From: Gloeophyllum trabeum ATCC 11539
Taxonomy: Eukaryota > Basidiomycota > Agaricomycetes > Gloeophyllales > Gloeophyllaceae
DNA: 64,000 nucleotides
Assembly: GCF_000344685.1 (NCBI RefSeq)
Contig: NW_006920410.1
Location: 3,025,922-3,089,921, forward strand
Direction: 5' to 3'
The notes below the pieces were generated by a model. The model did not search any database. It was not told the DNA's origin and saw only the letters and a program-made list of their open reading frames with translations. Shown here one piece after another: positions 1 through 14,761 of this stretch (position 1 is its first letter; each line of letters opens with the position of its first letter). The position numbers and the translations under genes were made by a program.

Positions 1-609
1 GCCGCCTGTTGCCGCTGAGTGGCGCCGCCTGTTGCCGCCGGCGGCCCACTCAATATCGATTGAAAGCCATATATGACATATTGTTCACAGGCTGAAGTGG
101 ATTCTGATGCGTGAATCTGGTAAATTATATCACAAGTACCCATATGCTGAGCCATATTTGGAATACTGTGTTGCGTACACTCTCGTTATATACTTAAGTT
201 ATAACTCTCGGGTGGTAACCGTCCCCATATATGTTATATGTCATCACATATAACATGGAGAGAAAGGTTGCCTACGGGCAGATATATTCCCCTTAACGGC
301 AGCTAATGTCATATTTGATATTCCTTACTGTCTATTGCTGGACTAAACAATCTCAAAATGAGTATTACATATTGCTTTGGCTGTATATTACTTCTTACGG
401 TTTGACATTCACGACCGGGTTCAGGTCAGCATCATATATTGAGTTGTCCGATGTGTCAGGCAGTCCAGGGAATCCCCTTGCCGGCGGTAAGTAGCAGGCC
501 AGGGGTACCCAGAACCGACTCTTCTGCTTGCAACTCTTCCACGTCGTGCGTAGGTCGCCAGCGTAAACGGGACCGTCCGGGAAGAACGCAACGGGTATCC
601 TTGGTCAGA
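1..609. other. Left-edge intergenic region
   Basis: No convincing gene. The first 40 bases contain a 14-15 base GC-rich motif twice as a direct repeat (about 1-15 and 25-39). The rest is AT-rich and includes a perfect 11 bp inverted repeat with a 4-base loop (231-241 and 246-256). The part next to 610 presumably carries the promoter of the AIM18-like gene. Confidence 0.6.
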
Positions 610-1659
610 ATGCTGCACATGCTTCAGGGTCTCGTCACTCGGGCTGCACTGGCAAGCCGAAAGTCGATGCCCCTTCGTCGAAGTATACACACAGCGGGTT
701 CCTCGTCAAGATACTCGCTGAGCCCGCTATTATGGGGTTCTGCGGTCACACTTACCTCGCTATGGGCATTGCGCGGTCAAATGGTGCATTTGGACGCCGA
801 CGATACGCCAGCTCCGGAGGAGACCCAGGGTCAGTTCCCTCAAGAGCACGGAAGTCATTCACCCGACAGTCTGATGCGCAGCTGCTATTAGTTGACCCTG
901 CAACTTCCATCCAGTTTCCGAAGAATCTCCAAATCCCTTCCAAAGTTCCCCTGCCAACGTTCACGCTAGTTGGTGTCGGTGTACGAACCGTGTCCTTCCT
1001 GGGGGTCAAAGTGTATTCCGTCGGCTTCTATGCTGATTTGAGCAATTCTGCATTAAATGTGAGTGTAATGGTCAATAATATGACAGTTTCGAGTCCGAGC
1101 GTTTCACAGATTCCCAAGACTGCCTCCCCACAGGAGAAAATCGAACATATTGTCGAAAACGCTGCGTGCGTAATCCGAATAGGTGACTACCCTATCATCT
1201 TATCAAATTATCACGCTTTCTGAATGTCTGTCTCCATAGTCCCTACGCGGTCTACATCGTACAACCACTTGAGAGATGGATTCATGCGTGCGCTCCAGGG
1301 CCGCATGCGTCTTTTGCAGCAGAAAGGTTTGCTCTCGTCTGAAGAAGAGGCTTCTGCACAGTCGCCTATGCGGAAACTCAAGTCACTTTTCCCCAACACT
1401 CCGCTGGCCAAACATACACCCCTGGATATTCTTTTGACCCCGCCGGAACCATCTCACCCGCGTTCCCTGATTTTCCGCGATCTTGGGGCTGTCCAAAGTG
1501 ACTGGGTCGCGAAACACTTCGTCCTGGCTTATTTCGAAGGCGACGGTATCAGTCCACCGGTGCGTGTGTAGCCGTTCCAGGGTTTTGCTGCTTCCTCACT
1601 GACGTATCCCACAGCTCAAACAGTCTGTCGTTGCGAATCTGGAGAATTTTGGGAAGTGA
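610..1659 (+). CDS. AIM18: AIM18/AIM46-like mitochondrial chalcone-isomerase-fold protein
   Basis: Five exons: 610-829, 892-1058, 1110-1182, 1240-1559 and 1615-1659, giving 274 codons; all introns are GT-AG. The N-terminus is basic and hydroxylated with a following hydrophobic stretch (residues about 30-50), as expected for a mitochondrial presequence plus inner-membrane anchor. The core runs through LPTFTLVGVGVRTVSFL and VKVYSVGFYAD, the start of the chalcone-isomerase fold, and ends with DWVAKHFVLAYF. In yeast the family (Aim18/Aim46) is mitochondrial and binds heme rather than acting as a true chalcone isomerase; that is family knowledge. The start at 610 is chosen over the upstream in-frame ATG at 439 because it gives a clean presequence. 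An ATG at 619 is an alternative start. Confidence 0.85.
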
Positions 1660-1797
1660 AGGTATAAAGTTTTTCCCTCCTTATCCTCAAGCAAAGGGTA
1701 TGGACCATTGAGATCTACTGTATAAGGTTGCCAAGTAATACCACCCGTCAATGGGTGTTACGTAAATATAATCCAAATATACAAAAAATTCCTTTAA

Positions 1798-1869
1798 TCC
1801 CGCATAGCTCAGTTGGTAGAGCGCGACACTAGTAATGTCGAGGTCAGTCGTTCGAGTCGGCTTGTGGGA
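1798..1869 (+). tRNA. tRNA-Thr (AGT anticodon)
   Basis: A 72-base cloverleaf. The acceptor arms TCCCGCA and TGTGGGA pair over 7 bp with one G-T pair. The D arm is AGCTC...GAGC, the anticodon stem CGACA/TGTCG carries loop CTAGTAA (anticodon AGT), and the T loop is TTCGAGT. There is no intron. A TTTT run at 1875-1878 is the likely Pol III stop. An identical copy lies at 23810-23881. Confidence 0.95.
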
Positions 1870-1966
1870 AGTCATTTTGGTAAATTTAAGCCGTCTGGTT
1901 GTGATTTCATTCGTGTCGATCGCATCGTCAACGTTTGCCTTAGGATGCTATGCCTTCTGCTTTGAA

Positions 1967-3323
1967 ATGTCATCTCGATTAGTTCTACTGTCGTCAAGAC
2001 TGACAAGGTCTCATAATCTCGCTAAATGTTTCAAATCTCCACCTCGGAACGCATGCCGCCGAGCTTTTGCTACGCACCGGGACCCTGTTGTCCCTAGTTC
2101 ACTACTGTCCCAGGCACTCGATCAGAGGCAGAGAGCTGCACGAAGGGAGGACAGTGTTGGTCCGTTTCAACTGGGGATCGTGCCCCCCACTCCCGACGAA
2201 GTAGACAATGTCAAGAAATGGTCGGAGCTCAGTGCAGGAGGCAAAGGTGCGCAATTCAACGGCTGCAAGTCAGTACAAGCTGACCACGATGTACATGGGC
2301 GTGGTCCGTGCTATAGTCGCCCGTGCAACTGCTCGGACTACCAGTTTGACAGTTATTTTATTCGGGGCTGGTTTATCGGCCATGCTCATTTATGCTCTGA
2401 CTTCGGAGCTGTTCTCGAGAAACTCCCCTACGGTGCTATACAGCGAGGCATGCGACAAGATTAAGGAGTCGCCACGCGTACGTGTGCTTCATTGAATATC
2501 GTGCTACCTCATTTCAGATCGTCTTTGCTGTAGGTCGCAAGATACCTGCCTGGACCGCTTGTATTCCATAACAACCCACCTTCTTCCTTCCGTCCCCGTC
2601 ACCGCAACCACCAAGTGTCTTCGCAAGTCGTCACAGACGCGTCAGGAAAGGAGCACCTGCTCCTCAATTTCTACGTCCATAGCCGTGCTTCTGAGTCTAC
2701 GTTCTCTGCCTCCGCCGACTCGTCCTTCGCTTCCATCGGGAACTGGATCAAGGATAGCACTGCACACGTCTCCGAGCTGTCGTGGGACGAGTATGTCGCA
2801 GAGATGAAGGTGAAGGCAAATGCGGTGGCGGAGAGCACACAGCGGCTCGTGAGATATCTAGCAGGGAAGCCAGAGCCTCCGCGTCCGCGCGACACTTCGA
2901 CAGCGGTAGAGCCCGTCGAAGAAAAGAAGGAGGAGAAGGGCAGGTGGTGGAACTTGGCTGGCGTTTTTGGGAGCCTTCGGGGAGCCGTTGGTCGCGGATC
3001 GCATGAGAATGCTTCGCCTACGGGAGACGGGAAAGTGTGGACGGATGGCGAGGTTCACGCAGATTTGGTCAAGGTGAGTACAGGACTCATCATTGCGTGG
3101 CATGCGTAACCGTCTGGCCCTTGCATAGGACACCGATGGGTACTTCCGGTTCAGATACATTTTGGTGGACATACCCAGTGAGTGGATTAATCCCTACGAT
3201 GGGAGGGCAGTAGCTGATGTTCTTCATCTAGACTCGAGGACAAGAACACCCATAAGGGTCTTCGTCGAGCGTGCCAGCGATGTGAGGGAAAACGAGCCCG
3301 TGTGGCGATTCCAGCCTTCATAG
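1967..3323 (+). CDS. TIM21: Tim21, subunit of the TIM23 inner-membrane translocase
   Basis: Five exons: 1967-2246, 2317-2477, 2534-3073, 3129-3177 and 3232-3323, 373 codons. The arginine-rich N-terminus (residues 1-40) looks like a matrix-targeting signal. A single membrane span (VILFGAGLSAMLIYALTSEL) is followed by FSRNSPTVLYSEAC and the conserved intermembrane-space domain, including LPGPLVFHNNPP and a DGYFRFRYILVD core. Tim21 links TIM23 to the outer-membrane TOM complex and to respiratory-chain assembly. The ATG at 1967 is chosen because the open frame further upstream runs back into the tRNA-Thr gene. The gene converges with VMA7, with 187 bp between stop codons. Confidence 0.92.
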
Positions 3324-3510
3324 CTTACACGGACTACCGCGGCCATATGATACTGCTATGCTTTGTACATTGCTTTTGACTGTCCGCCATGTATCATTAG
3401 CCATTAATCTACATTGCTACAGGCAATGGAAACAACCAAGCTCATCCATAACGGACACGACTCATGGTGCCCAGGTATATAAAGCGATGCATTCGAACAC
3501 CATGGACTCG

Positions 3511-4071
3511 TTAGTCGCCAAACAGCTTCTGCACCCGTTTCAGCACAGAGTCTTTGGAAGGATCTGGGCGACAGTTAGTGGAAGCGTGCGTGCATTTATG
3601 GACAGACCCGTACCATAGGGGTGGTCCTTCGAGGGTATCTCGAGCAGGGCTGGGAATGCCTGGTTATACTTGTCGACTAGCGGGCGAATCTTCTCAGCAA
3701 CCTAATAATCCGGGTTTAATGACGACAAGAAATGCCTGTGCATAAGCTGGAACTTGCATGCTGGTTGATCAGGAGGATGGCAATGTCTTTGCGTTCTGTG
3801 TATTCTTCGAAAGCAGCTTCAATGGTAGAGACACTCGTCTCTGCATTATACCGTTAGATCGATAATGTACACGGTATATTCACCCTCACTTGAATCCACT
3901 ACCAGGAAGTTCCGCTTCTGTTTGTCCACATTTCCTATACCCGCCAGCAAGAGACCCGTCACAGTATCCTGCCCGCGGTCAGTCGGAGTCGGGTTATATA
4001 GCATAGGCCACACACACTTCATCGCCAATGACCGCGAGGAGGTTGCGATCCTTGAAAGACGTACTTGCCAT
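3511..4071 (-). CDS. VMA7: V-type proton ATPase subunit F (Vma7)
   Basis: Minus-strand exons 4071-4018, 3968-3890, 3840-3758, 3701-3614 and 3563-3511 encode 118 residues, the usual size of this subunit. Motifs in order: [27 protein letters not shown], a [10 protein letters not shown] helix, [28 protein letters not shown], and the C-terminal RVQKLFGD. Subunit F sits in the central stalk of the V1 sector and couples ATP hydrolysis to rotor movement at vacuolar and Golgi membranes. The third intron (3757-3702) has a GC-AG boundary, because only that junction preserves the conserved NQHxAExIR spacing. The start codon lies 205 bp from the divergent ECD gene, so the two share a compact promoter. 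Confidence 0.95.
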
Positions 4072-4276
4072 TGGGCGGGATGATGCCTAGCACTAGTAGC
4101 AGTGGTGGCACTGGCACTGGCAGGCAACGCATACGCTCACGTGATACTCATTATGCAATGTGCGCGTCAAGCTGAACGCGGCTCACAAAGTCTTGGTCTA
4201 AGTTTCATCTTGTACACGACGGACACCCCCTCATTCTGCACTGCGTCGTTGCGGAAGTTCGTCTCGGCGAGCAAGT

Positions 4277-7302
<3,026 letters not shown>

Positions 7303-7542
7303 TGCTTACCCGTTTGACAATGAAAGATATGTATGAGTATAGTCTGTTATGTATCTCTAGTCATGGTATGCTCCCTTATGCCCCTGCCTCGAGCTATGCA
7401 ATCAGCGTGCCGGCGGCACCACAATCTGAGCTGTACGGTGTCGGACCGTCCGACTGTCTGCGGAACTATAGACTGGGTTGCTGAAAGTAGGAGGTTGATG
7501 CAAGTTCGACGTTCAGCAATAAAGGCAAGCTGCTGAGAAGAC

Positions 7543-8354
7543 ATGATCCATGCAGTCCTGATATGTTAGGCTTGTTCTTGTACAATGTCAGATCGTGCAC
7601 GCTGACATATCATTCCCTAGTCAATACGTCTGGTGTACCTCGACTGACCAAGTTCTACAGCCCCATACACCATTCATCCCAGACACTCGTACAGAGGATA
7701 TTCTCCTTGATATGCACGCGTCCGGCCGGACTCTGCAATTTTCTGGACGCGCCAGAACTAGAAGAGTTCTTGGGCAAGAAGAGTCACGAAGATGAGAGAC
7801 TGAGAGTGGTCTACCGCAGTTACGCTACTCTGCACTTCGTCTTCCTGGTGGATGCGTCGGAGAGCGAACTAGGTATCTTGGACTTGATACAAGTTAGTCT
7901 CTGTGACGCTTCGCCTGAACAAGGTCCATTGATGCGGGCACGTAGGTTTTTGTAGAGTCACTAGACCGTGCCTTCGAGAACGTATGCGAGCTGGATCTCG
8001 TGTTTCACTTTGACGAGGTATGTTTGGGTGTTACGCCGGCTAGGCATACCGCCTTACACGCTTTAAAGGTTCACCATATTCTGGCGGAAGTGATTCAGGG
8101 AGGACTCGTACTGGAGACCAACCTCGACGAGATAGACAGATCGAGTTCGTACTCTTTGTTTCTCTACTTATTTGTCTCTGACCTCCAATACCCGCCTACC
8201 AGTAAAGCAAGCGGCGCAAGCGAGGAAGACATCCTTTGCGTCCTCCAACCCTCTCTCACTTGGTGGCGGTGGCGGTCTGGGCCAGCGCTCCGCTGGATTG
8301 CAGACACCTCTGGGTTGGCTCACGGGCAAGCTTTCGGGAGTCGGCGCCATATGA
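7543..8354 (+). CDS. APS3: AP-3 adaptor complex small (sigma) subunit
   Basis: Five exons: 7543-7564, 7621-7892, 7946-8017, 8069-8144 and 8203-8354, 197 codons. It begins MIHAVLIFNTSGVPRLTKFY, the sigma-adaptin start, and contains VVYRSYATLHFVFLVD, ESELGILDLIQVFVE, FENVCELDLVFHFDE and HHILAEVIQGGLVLETN, all diagnostic of the sigma fold. The C-terminal extension (VKQ/IKQAAQARK... GWLTGKLSGVGAI) is typical of fungal AP-3 sigma. The first exon has only 22 coding bases. The protein would take part in Golgi/endosome-to-vacuole cargo sorting. It converges with MED6; the stops are 322 bp apart. Confidence 0.93.
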
Positions 8355-8676
8355 CTAGATGTTCTCATCCTACAGGCTCTTGCACAATTATCACGAAGAG
8401 AGACCTCGGCAGGAACTGTATAATGGTAGTGCTGCTTCCCTGTAGCTATAGTTGTAAATCTATCCGGCTGTGACAAGCAGTGCATGACGGCGGGAGAGCG
8501 TACTTCAAAGACCGTCGAGCGCTGGAATTTTGGTACCGTGAACACAACACGAACGGATGGGGAACACGCGTACGCAGCTAAAATACACATGGACTGCGCG
8601 TGACGGGTTTGGTACAAACGCAGAATTCAAGGATGACGAACTCCAAAATCCCGTACTATGCTACTGGTGACATCCG
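8355..8676. other. Convergent 3' region between APS3 and MED6
   Basis: About 320 bp between two stop codons. I see no open frame with coding character or repeat; it presumably holds both polyadenylation regions. Confidence 0.5.
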
Positions 8677-9863
8677 TCAAGTCGCGGCCGAAGCCGCCAG
8701 GGAGGTCCCTTCATACGACGTGGCCATTGAGTGTCGACACACGAAGACCAAAATATAGGACTTCCACATACGTTTTTTCTTCTTCTTACCAGCTCCCGGG
8801 ACACCTTTCACAGAAGCAACCTCCTGGGGAGCAGGCACGCTGGCTAGCGTTCTCCCTTGGGGCTCTCGATCCGCTACAGGAGCAGGTGTGGCAGACGAAC
8901 GTGTCACGGGCGTTTCCGGCACACTAGCACTCTCAGTAATCGGTGGAGGAGCCTGCTCGCGCGCGGCCGTGTGTGCTGCTGTGGTGCGCATGGCGTTGTA
9001 CATGAGCATGTTGTTCTGCAGTTTATTTGCAGCTCTCCGTTTCACAGAAGCAGAGGGAGTGCCTTGACCAGCGGCAAGTTCATTGGCGTTCTCATCCGGG
9101 GCTAGTGGATCTTCCTCCCCTCCACGTTTTCCGCTAGCGTCCTCGGACACGGATGGGTCGACGATCGGCCATATGAACCCTGTCCGAGGGGTATAATCCG
9201 GCCTATGCTTTCGCAACGTGTCCAGAGAAGACTGTAATGCATTTACTGTTGCGAGCTAGTAATTTTCACGTCAAATAGAGCCCGACCGACATTGTACGAG
9301 CACCTACCAGACGGTTGGAGAGCACCGTGTAAACGTCGGGAGATTGATATATACGATTGTTCATAATGAAGTATGCGGCCAGTGGTCTGACTGCACTTTC
9401 TCAGCTATCACTTTCAGAGACATGGATGAAGTCCAGAATTGGTCTACCATATTCGGGAGATAAACGCTCCCTCTTGTGTATGATGAATAACGAGGGTGGT
9501 TGGGCATGGACAACCGCGAACTCAATGCCAGTGAAGCGTCTACGGAGCTGCGTGAGAGACGATCAAGGCCATAGGTGGGAAGACGCTTGCTTGAGTTCTT
9601 CTGCTTCGTTAAGCAGAGGCTGGCCGGTATGCATCGTTTGCATGCGGAGCACTTGATTGTTGCTCTGCTTGTCATAGAACATGGACGTCGCGAAGTAATC
9701 GAAGACGTTTTCCGCCGTCAGAGGACCATTAGCCTACGATATGCTCGTCTTATCAATGGAGGATATCAGTGCGGTCGGTTGTGGCTCTTGCCTGTATCCA
9801 CTCATGCCAGATGAAGAATCTGTGGCTGTAGTCATCAGGAGGGTGCAAATCGGTCATGTCCAT
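8677..9863 (-). CDS. MED6: Mediator complex subunit 6
   Basis: Exons 9863-9792, 9733-9591, 9539-9448, 9390-9308 and 9255-8677, 322 codons. The head reads DYSHRFFIWHEWIQ, then ANGPLTAENVFDYFATSMFY, KQSNNQVLRMQTMHTGQ, FTGIEFAVVHAQPPSLFIIH, LAAYFIMNNRIYQSPDVYTVL and RPDYTPRTGFIWPI, the conserved MED6 domain. The rest is a low-complexity tail with a KKKKK basic patch. MED6 is in the Mediator head module that contacts RNA polymerase II. The first two introns (9791-9734 and 9590-9540) appear to be GC-AG. For the second, a weak GT donor two codons downstream would also keep frame. A further small intron near the basic patch (about 8780-8710) is possible and would shorten the C-terminus. Confidence 0.93.
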
Positions 9864-11286
9864 CTTCGGAAGTCTCGAGATTCTCCCCGCCACTGAAGAT
9901 ATTGTATGCTACGGGTCAGTATGTGTCTGCCAGTTAGTATCAGCGCCAGTGTTTTGTTGAACTCGACAAGTGTGGCAGAGTCACTTCGTGCGCGTGACAG
10001 CCGTCGGCAAGACGCGTCGGTGGCTGAAAGTATCTGTACATACCCCTCCTGCAACCCTCCTGAGCGTGGTTTCAGATTTCTCACACTCTCTGTGTACTCT
10101 TGGACGACCTCGTACTCTGAGGACTGCTTATCGAAGCGTTAAGGCGCTTTGAAGTCCCCAAATGGTGACGGTCGTAATTTGCCTTGAGTATTCCAGTGTC
10201 AAATACGCCTGATGAAGGTTCCTACGCTGGCTTGACGTTCGACAACTTTCTCCCTCAGTTGTTGTCTTGGTAGCGGTGTGACTTGGTGCATCGCTCAACC
10301 CTTTCTTTGCATACGCCCAGGGTCATCCATTCCGAATAACTTGACCTGGGCTTCGAACCCTATCTGTTGCCATTCCACCACCGATACAAGCAATCGAGCG
10401 TCCTCTGAGAAAATCCGGCTGCTACTTGCTTTGTTCGTCTTATTCCGTTTATATCCGCCTGTTTGACAGTGTCCGCTTTCGTCGCAAGTAAGGGATACGA
10501 ACTATCAATGCGGCCTTCCAGACTTCGGGCGCAACCTCTGACATTTGACAGCCTGTGTGCTCCCAGAGCCTCCCTTAAGTGGTCATATAATCCATTAACT
10601 GATATCATGAACCAATGTTATTTCTGGATCGTCAGGGTCCTGGGGAGTCGGATGCCCGTGGATCCAACCATTCGCCGATACCCATGCGTCCGCCCACACC
10701 ATGGTTGTCTACTCAATCAACATGCAGTATACTGAACGTTTCTCTCAGGTACCCTGACTCCTCTGTCGGAGACGACGTTCCGCCGTCACGCCTGGTATTG
10801 GGACAGAAAGAGGTCAGGGAAGGGAGATCAAGTTCGATTAACCCCAAGAAACTTTCGAGGACGCCGTCAGGCTAAAGCTCTTCCTCTCAATCAACTTGCA
10901 ATCAACGCTAGTAAGTTTGCATGTTGGTTTCGTTCTCTGCTCTACGTCGCTGCTTACGTCCATAGTAGCAGAGCCAATCAGTGAACAGCCTGGCTTTGTT
11001 TCAGGTATGATCCCGGCTATCATGTATCTAATCACATTCCGCCCTGCACGGGCGTTATTATAACATTTACAATAGCGCCTTACGCTGTATGCCGCGAACT
11101 GCCGGCTGCTCCAGTTCAAGTTCAGAGGGAGCAACAATCGAAGCCTAAGAGTGCAACGCTCAATTTTATTTCGTGACTAAGATTACATTCACATTCGTAG
11201 GCGCTACTACATCGTATAAGTCGTACAACATTGACTAAAATTAAGCAGTCCGTGTAAATTCTTGCGTCAGGCATCGCCACATTGGT
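9864..11286. other. Gene-poor interval between MED6 and catalase
   Basis: About 1.4 kb. Only short open frames below 100 codons occur, in several frames on both strands, without recognisable motifs or convincing splice chains. The first few hundred bases must contain the MED6 promoter. I see no tRNA, terminal repeat or transposon motif. Confidence 0.5.
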
Positions 11287-13838
11287 TTAGAAAGCCACTC
11301 TCTCAACCAAGCCATCCAACTCCCGCTCGTAGCAACGGTGCTTGCTGAGCTCGTACGCGAAATTGGCAAGGAATCCCTTGTCTCCCTTCGCAATCTTGAA
11401 CGGCTCAGCAGCAGCATTCGTCACACCGTAGGTACCGGTAGTCACAACTCCGTACGACGAGACAACAGAGTCGCTACCAGGGGCACTCTGGAACTCGACA
11501 CCCGGTAGGCTGACCGACTCCCTCAGGAAAGCGACGGCCTCGCCAACTGCTCCAATAACCTTGCAGTGGCCGAAGGCCTCCCGCACCCAATGCACGGCAC
11601 GGCCGTTCTTGGCGAGCCTCTGGACGTGCTCAGCACCCGAAGGAATGATCAAGGCGTCGAACATGGTAGAGCGCTGACCCTCGTAGTGATGGTCGGCTAC
11701 CATACCTTCGCCTTCACCGACGACCTGGCCGGCAGGGTATACCTTGCCGCGGCGAGGCCCGATGAGCCAGGTCGTGGCCAAGCCAGCCTTGAGAGCAGCG
11801 CGAATCGCAAGGACCTCGGAGCCGCTGAAGCCATCAGCAACGAGGATGGCGATGCGGCGGGACTTGATGGTCGGCTCCGCGGGCACATAGTGAGTCTGCG
11901 ACAGCCTATCACTCTTCTTGCCGTGGTTGGACCGGGCAGGGGCTTCAGGGATGACACCGCCGACATTGATAGCGACTTGCTTAGCAAGGTCGAAATCAAT
12001 ATTGTTCAGGATCTTCGTGTACGATTCGTAGACCACTGGGTCATCGCAGTGCGACAGCTCAAAGGAAATAGCTCCAATCAGATGAGCCTTCTCGTGCGGA
12101 GCCAGCGAGTTGTAAAACAGCTGCGCCTGATTGTAGTGCTCCTGGAACTTGGAGCCACGGACGCGGTGCTTGATACCCTCCACCTTCTGAGTGAACCTAT
12201 TTGGTACAAAACTCGAGTCAGTATCGCGGGAAATGGCTACAATGCTGCGAACTGCGGGCGTACTCTGCATAGCCGCCCTCCTTCGTGGGGACAGGAGGGA
12301 GCGTTCCTTTGCGGTTCGGCCAATAGTTGATCTGTCCCTTAGTAATCTTGTGTCTCATTTGTCCATCACGGTGGTTGTTGAGGACAGGACAGACAGGACG
12401 GTTGATGGGGAGCTAAGTGCGTGCAGAATCACGACATGAGTAAGCTGAACTAGACCTGACAAAGCATACAGAGACGCTCACCTCTTGCCAGTTAACGCCA
12501 AGGCGGCTAATCTGAGTATCGAAATAGGAGAAGTTACGGCCTTGCAGCAGCGGGTCGTCCGAAAACCCAATACCGGGGACAACGTGTGAAGTACAGAACG
12601 CAACCTGCTCGACTTCGGGGAAATACTCATCGACCATGCGGTTGAGGGTCATTTCTCCAATGTATTCGATCGGGATTAGCTCCTCGGGCCAGAGCTTAGT
12701 TGCGTCGAGGATATCGAACTCAAAGTCGTGCTCATTGGCCTCGGGAATGACTTGGATGCCAAACTTCCACTTCGGATAGGCCCCGTGGGCGATGGCCTCC
12801 TCGAGATCCTTGCGGTGGAAGTCAGGATCTTGCCCGGCGATCTTCAAGGCCTCATCCCACACTAGACTGTGAACACCCAATTCGGGAGTCCAGTGGAACT
12901 TGACGAAGAAACGTTCGCCCTTGGCGTTCAGCAGGGTGTAGGTGTTTACACCAAAGCCTTGCATGGTGCGGTACGACCGCGGGATGGCTCGGTCAGACAT
13001 CACCCACATCACCATGTGGGCAGCTACAAGTCGACAAATGCCTTCAGAAGAGCGCATATATGAATGAATCAATGCACTTACATTCAGGCTGCAATCCGAC
13101 GAAATCCCAGAAGTTGTTATGAGCACTCTGGCCCTGGGGGACCTCGTTGTGAGGCTCAGGCTTGACCGCATGGACGAAGTCGGGGAACTTGATGGCATCC
13201 TGGATGAAGAATACCGGGATGTTATTGCCGACAATGTCCCAGTTGCCCTCCTGCGTGTAGAACTTGGTGGCAAATCCACGGACGTCTCGAACAGTATCCT
13301 GTCAATTGACGCCGCAGTCAGGAAGGGCTCGATGACGTATGAGTGGATTGAATGAATCTTACAGCGCTGCCGCGCGAGCCCTGCACAGTACTGAAACGGA
13401 CAAAGGTTGGGGTCTCCCTCGACGGGTCCGTCAAAACAGGGGCATAGGTATACTTGGATGCGCGATCGTCGTAGACACGGAATACCCCGTGGGCCCCGGC
13501 CCCGCGAGCGTGTACGACACGTTCCGGGATCCGCTCGTGGTCGAACCGCATAATCTTCTCGCGGGCGACCTGGTCCTCGAGCAGCGAAGGGCCGGCATGT
13601 GTTCCGTTGGTAACCTTGAGCCTGCAATAGCATGTCAGCTACCATTGATGGCTTCGGATATTAAATGTGAACGGACGGACCAGTTATCGGTGTCGGAGAT
13701 GTATGGACCGTAGTCCAGGTTCTGACCCTTCCTATCATTGTCACCCGGGTCGATGATGTTGCGCCGCATATCGTTAACTTTGGCGTCGCTCATGACGCTG
13801 GAGACAGCGGATTTGACGGTGTTGGCGACGCCCGACAT
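11287..13838 (-). CDS. Large-subunit catalase with DJ-1/PfpI-like C-terminal domain
   Basis: Exons 13838-13681, 13621-13363, 13298-13082, 13023-12482, 12412-12264 and 12196-11287 give 744 codons, matching large fungal catalases. Catalytic parts: the distal His in [13 protein letters not shown] (about residue 90), the Asn in [12 protein letters not shown], and the heme-ligand Tyr motif RNFSYFDTQ. The C-terminal 250 residues from about [14 protein letters not shown] onward form the class-I glutamine-amidotransferase/DJ-1-like domain found only in large catalases. The enzyme removes hydrogen peroxide. No secretion signal is evident, which suggests an intracellular enzyme. A TATA-like box lies 44 bp upstream of the start. 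The long open frame antisense to the last exon (11566-12330) is a codon shadow. Confidence 0.97.
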
Positions 13839-14761
13839 AGCTGGGAAAGAGGAAATTGACGGCCCATGGTTGGCGCAGCAGTTTATATATGTTGGGAGGG
13901 GTAATCAGTTCTTTGGGAGCGGGTCATGGAGGAGCAGCAGGGCCCGCTGCAGAGCTCGCAAACGTCACTGACGTCGTCGACGCGATGCTGCTCGAGTCCA
14001 GCTGAGTGAGGATGACGAACAGCGATCCAATCCGTCCGCCTGCACGTGACGCCAGGTGACGCAACAGACGCGCGCTCATTGGCTGCGCACGCAGAAGCAG
14101 GACTAAGACGCACCAAGTCACGGCTTCTCGTTCAGGCCTGCGATCTCCAGTGGAGCAGCTCAGCATCCAGACACTCGTATAAGGCTTTATGTATTCGTAA
14201 ACAACAAAAGCGTACATAGGCTCAAATTTACTACGAGATCTGGCGGGCTGCATTATTAGAGCAGGCGTCCGTCCTTAGCTTACATTACATTCGAGGGGGG
14301 CACCCGGAGTAGAAATGACGAACAAGTGACGCAAACTAAGCAGAAGATAAATATGACAGAACCAGACGGATGGTCCAGGGACGTGGCATAGCATAATAGA
14401 CAAAGAACTGGATAAGAAAAGGTACTTAACCCTTCAGAAGGAGACTTGCACTCTGCCTCGTCCAGTCAGCGCCGAGGGCGCACTGCACGGAGAGATGGAG
14501 CACTACACGACAACGTTGGTCACCGGGCCCAGCTCGTGCGTCCTGGGCAGGACCATACATAAGGAATGCGGGAACACTTCGAGCAGCAACGGCGCTCCGC
14601 ATAACGCGGTGGGATGGCCGTCAAATGTTTGCATATACCAGAAGGTGATCGCGAAGGAGTGGTCTACCGGGGAACTGTGAGACATGGCGCCTACGGAATA
14701 TAGATGGAAGAAACATACGCATAGATAGGATAGTCTAATTCGCCATCGACGTCGTTGCAGC
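13839..14761. other. Catalase upstream region and 3' flank of the C2H2 gene
   Basis: About 920 bp between the catalase start and the stop of the tandem C2H2 gene. No convincing gene. It should contain the catalase promoter (TATA at 13882-13890) and the terminator of the zinc-finger gene. Confidence 0.5.
13882..13890 (-). promoter_or_regulatory. TATA-like box of the catalase gene
   Basis: The minus strand reads ATATATAAA here, about 44-52 bases upstream of the catalase ATG at 13838. This implies a very short 5' leader if the box is used. Confidence 0.5.

Noticed and set aside
1835..2464. Longer TIM21 start at 1835
   Set aside because: It begins inside the tRNA-Thr gene. The ATG at 1967 gives a normal presequence.
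11566..12330. 254-codon frame antisense to the last catalase exons
   Set aside because: It mirrors a strongly supported coding exon. GC-rich codon bias opens the opposite strand, and no family motif appears.
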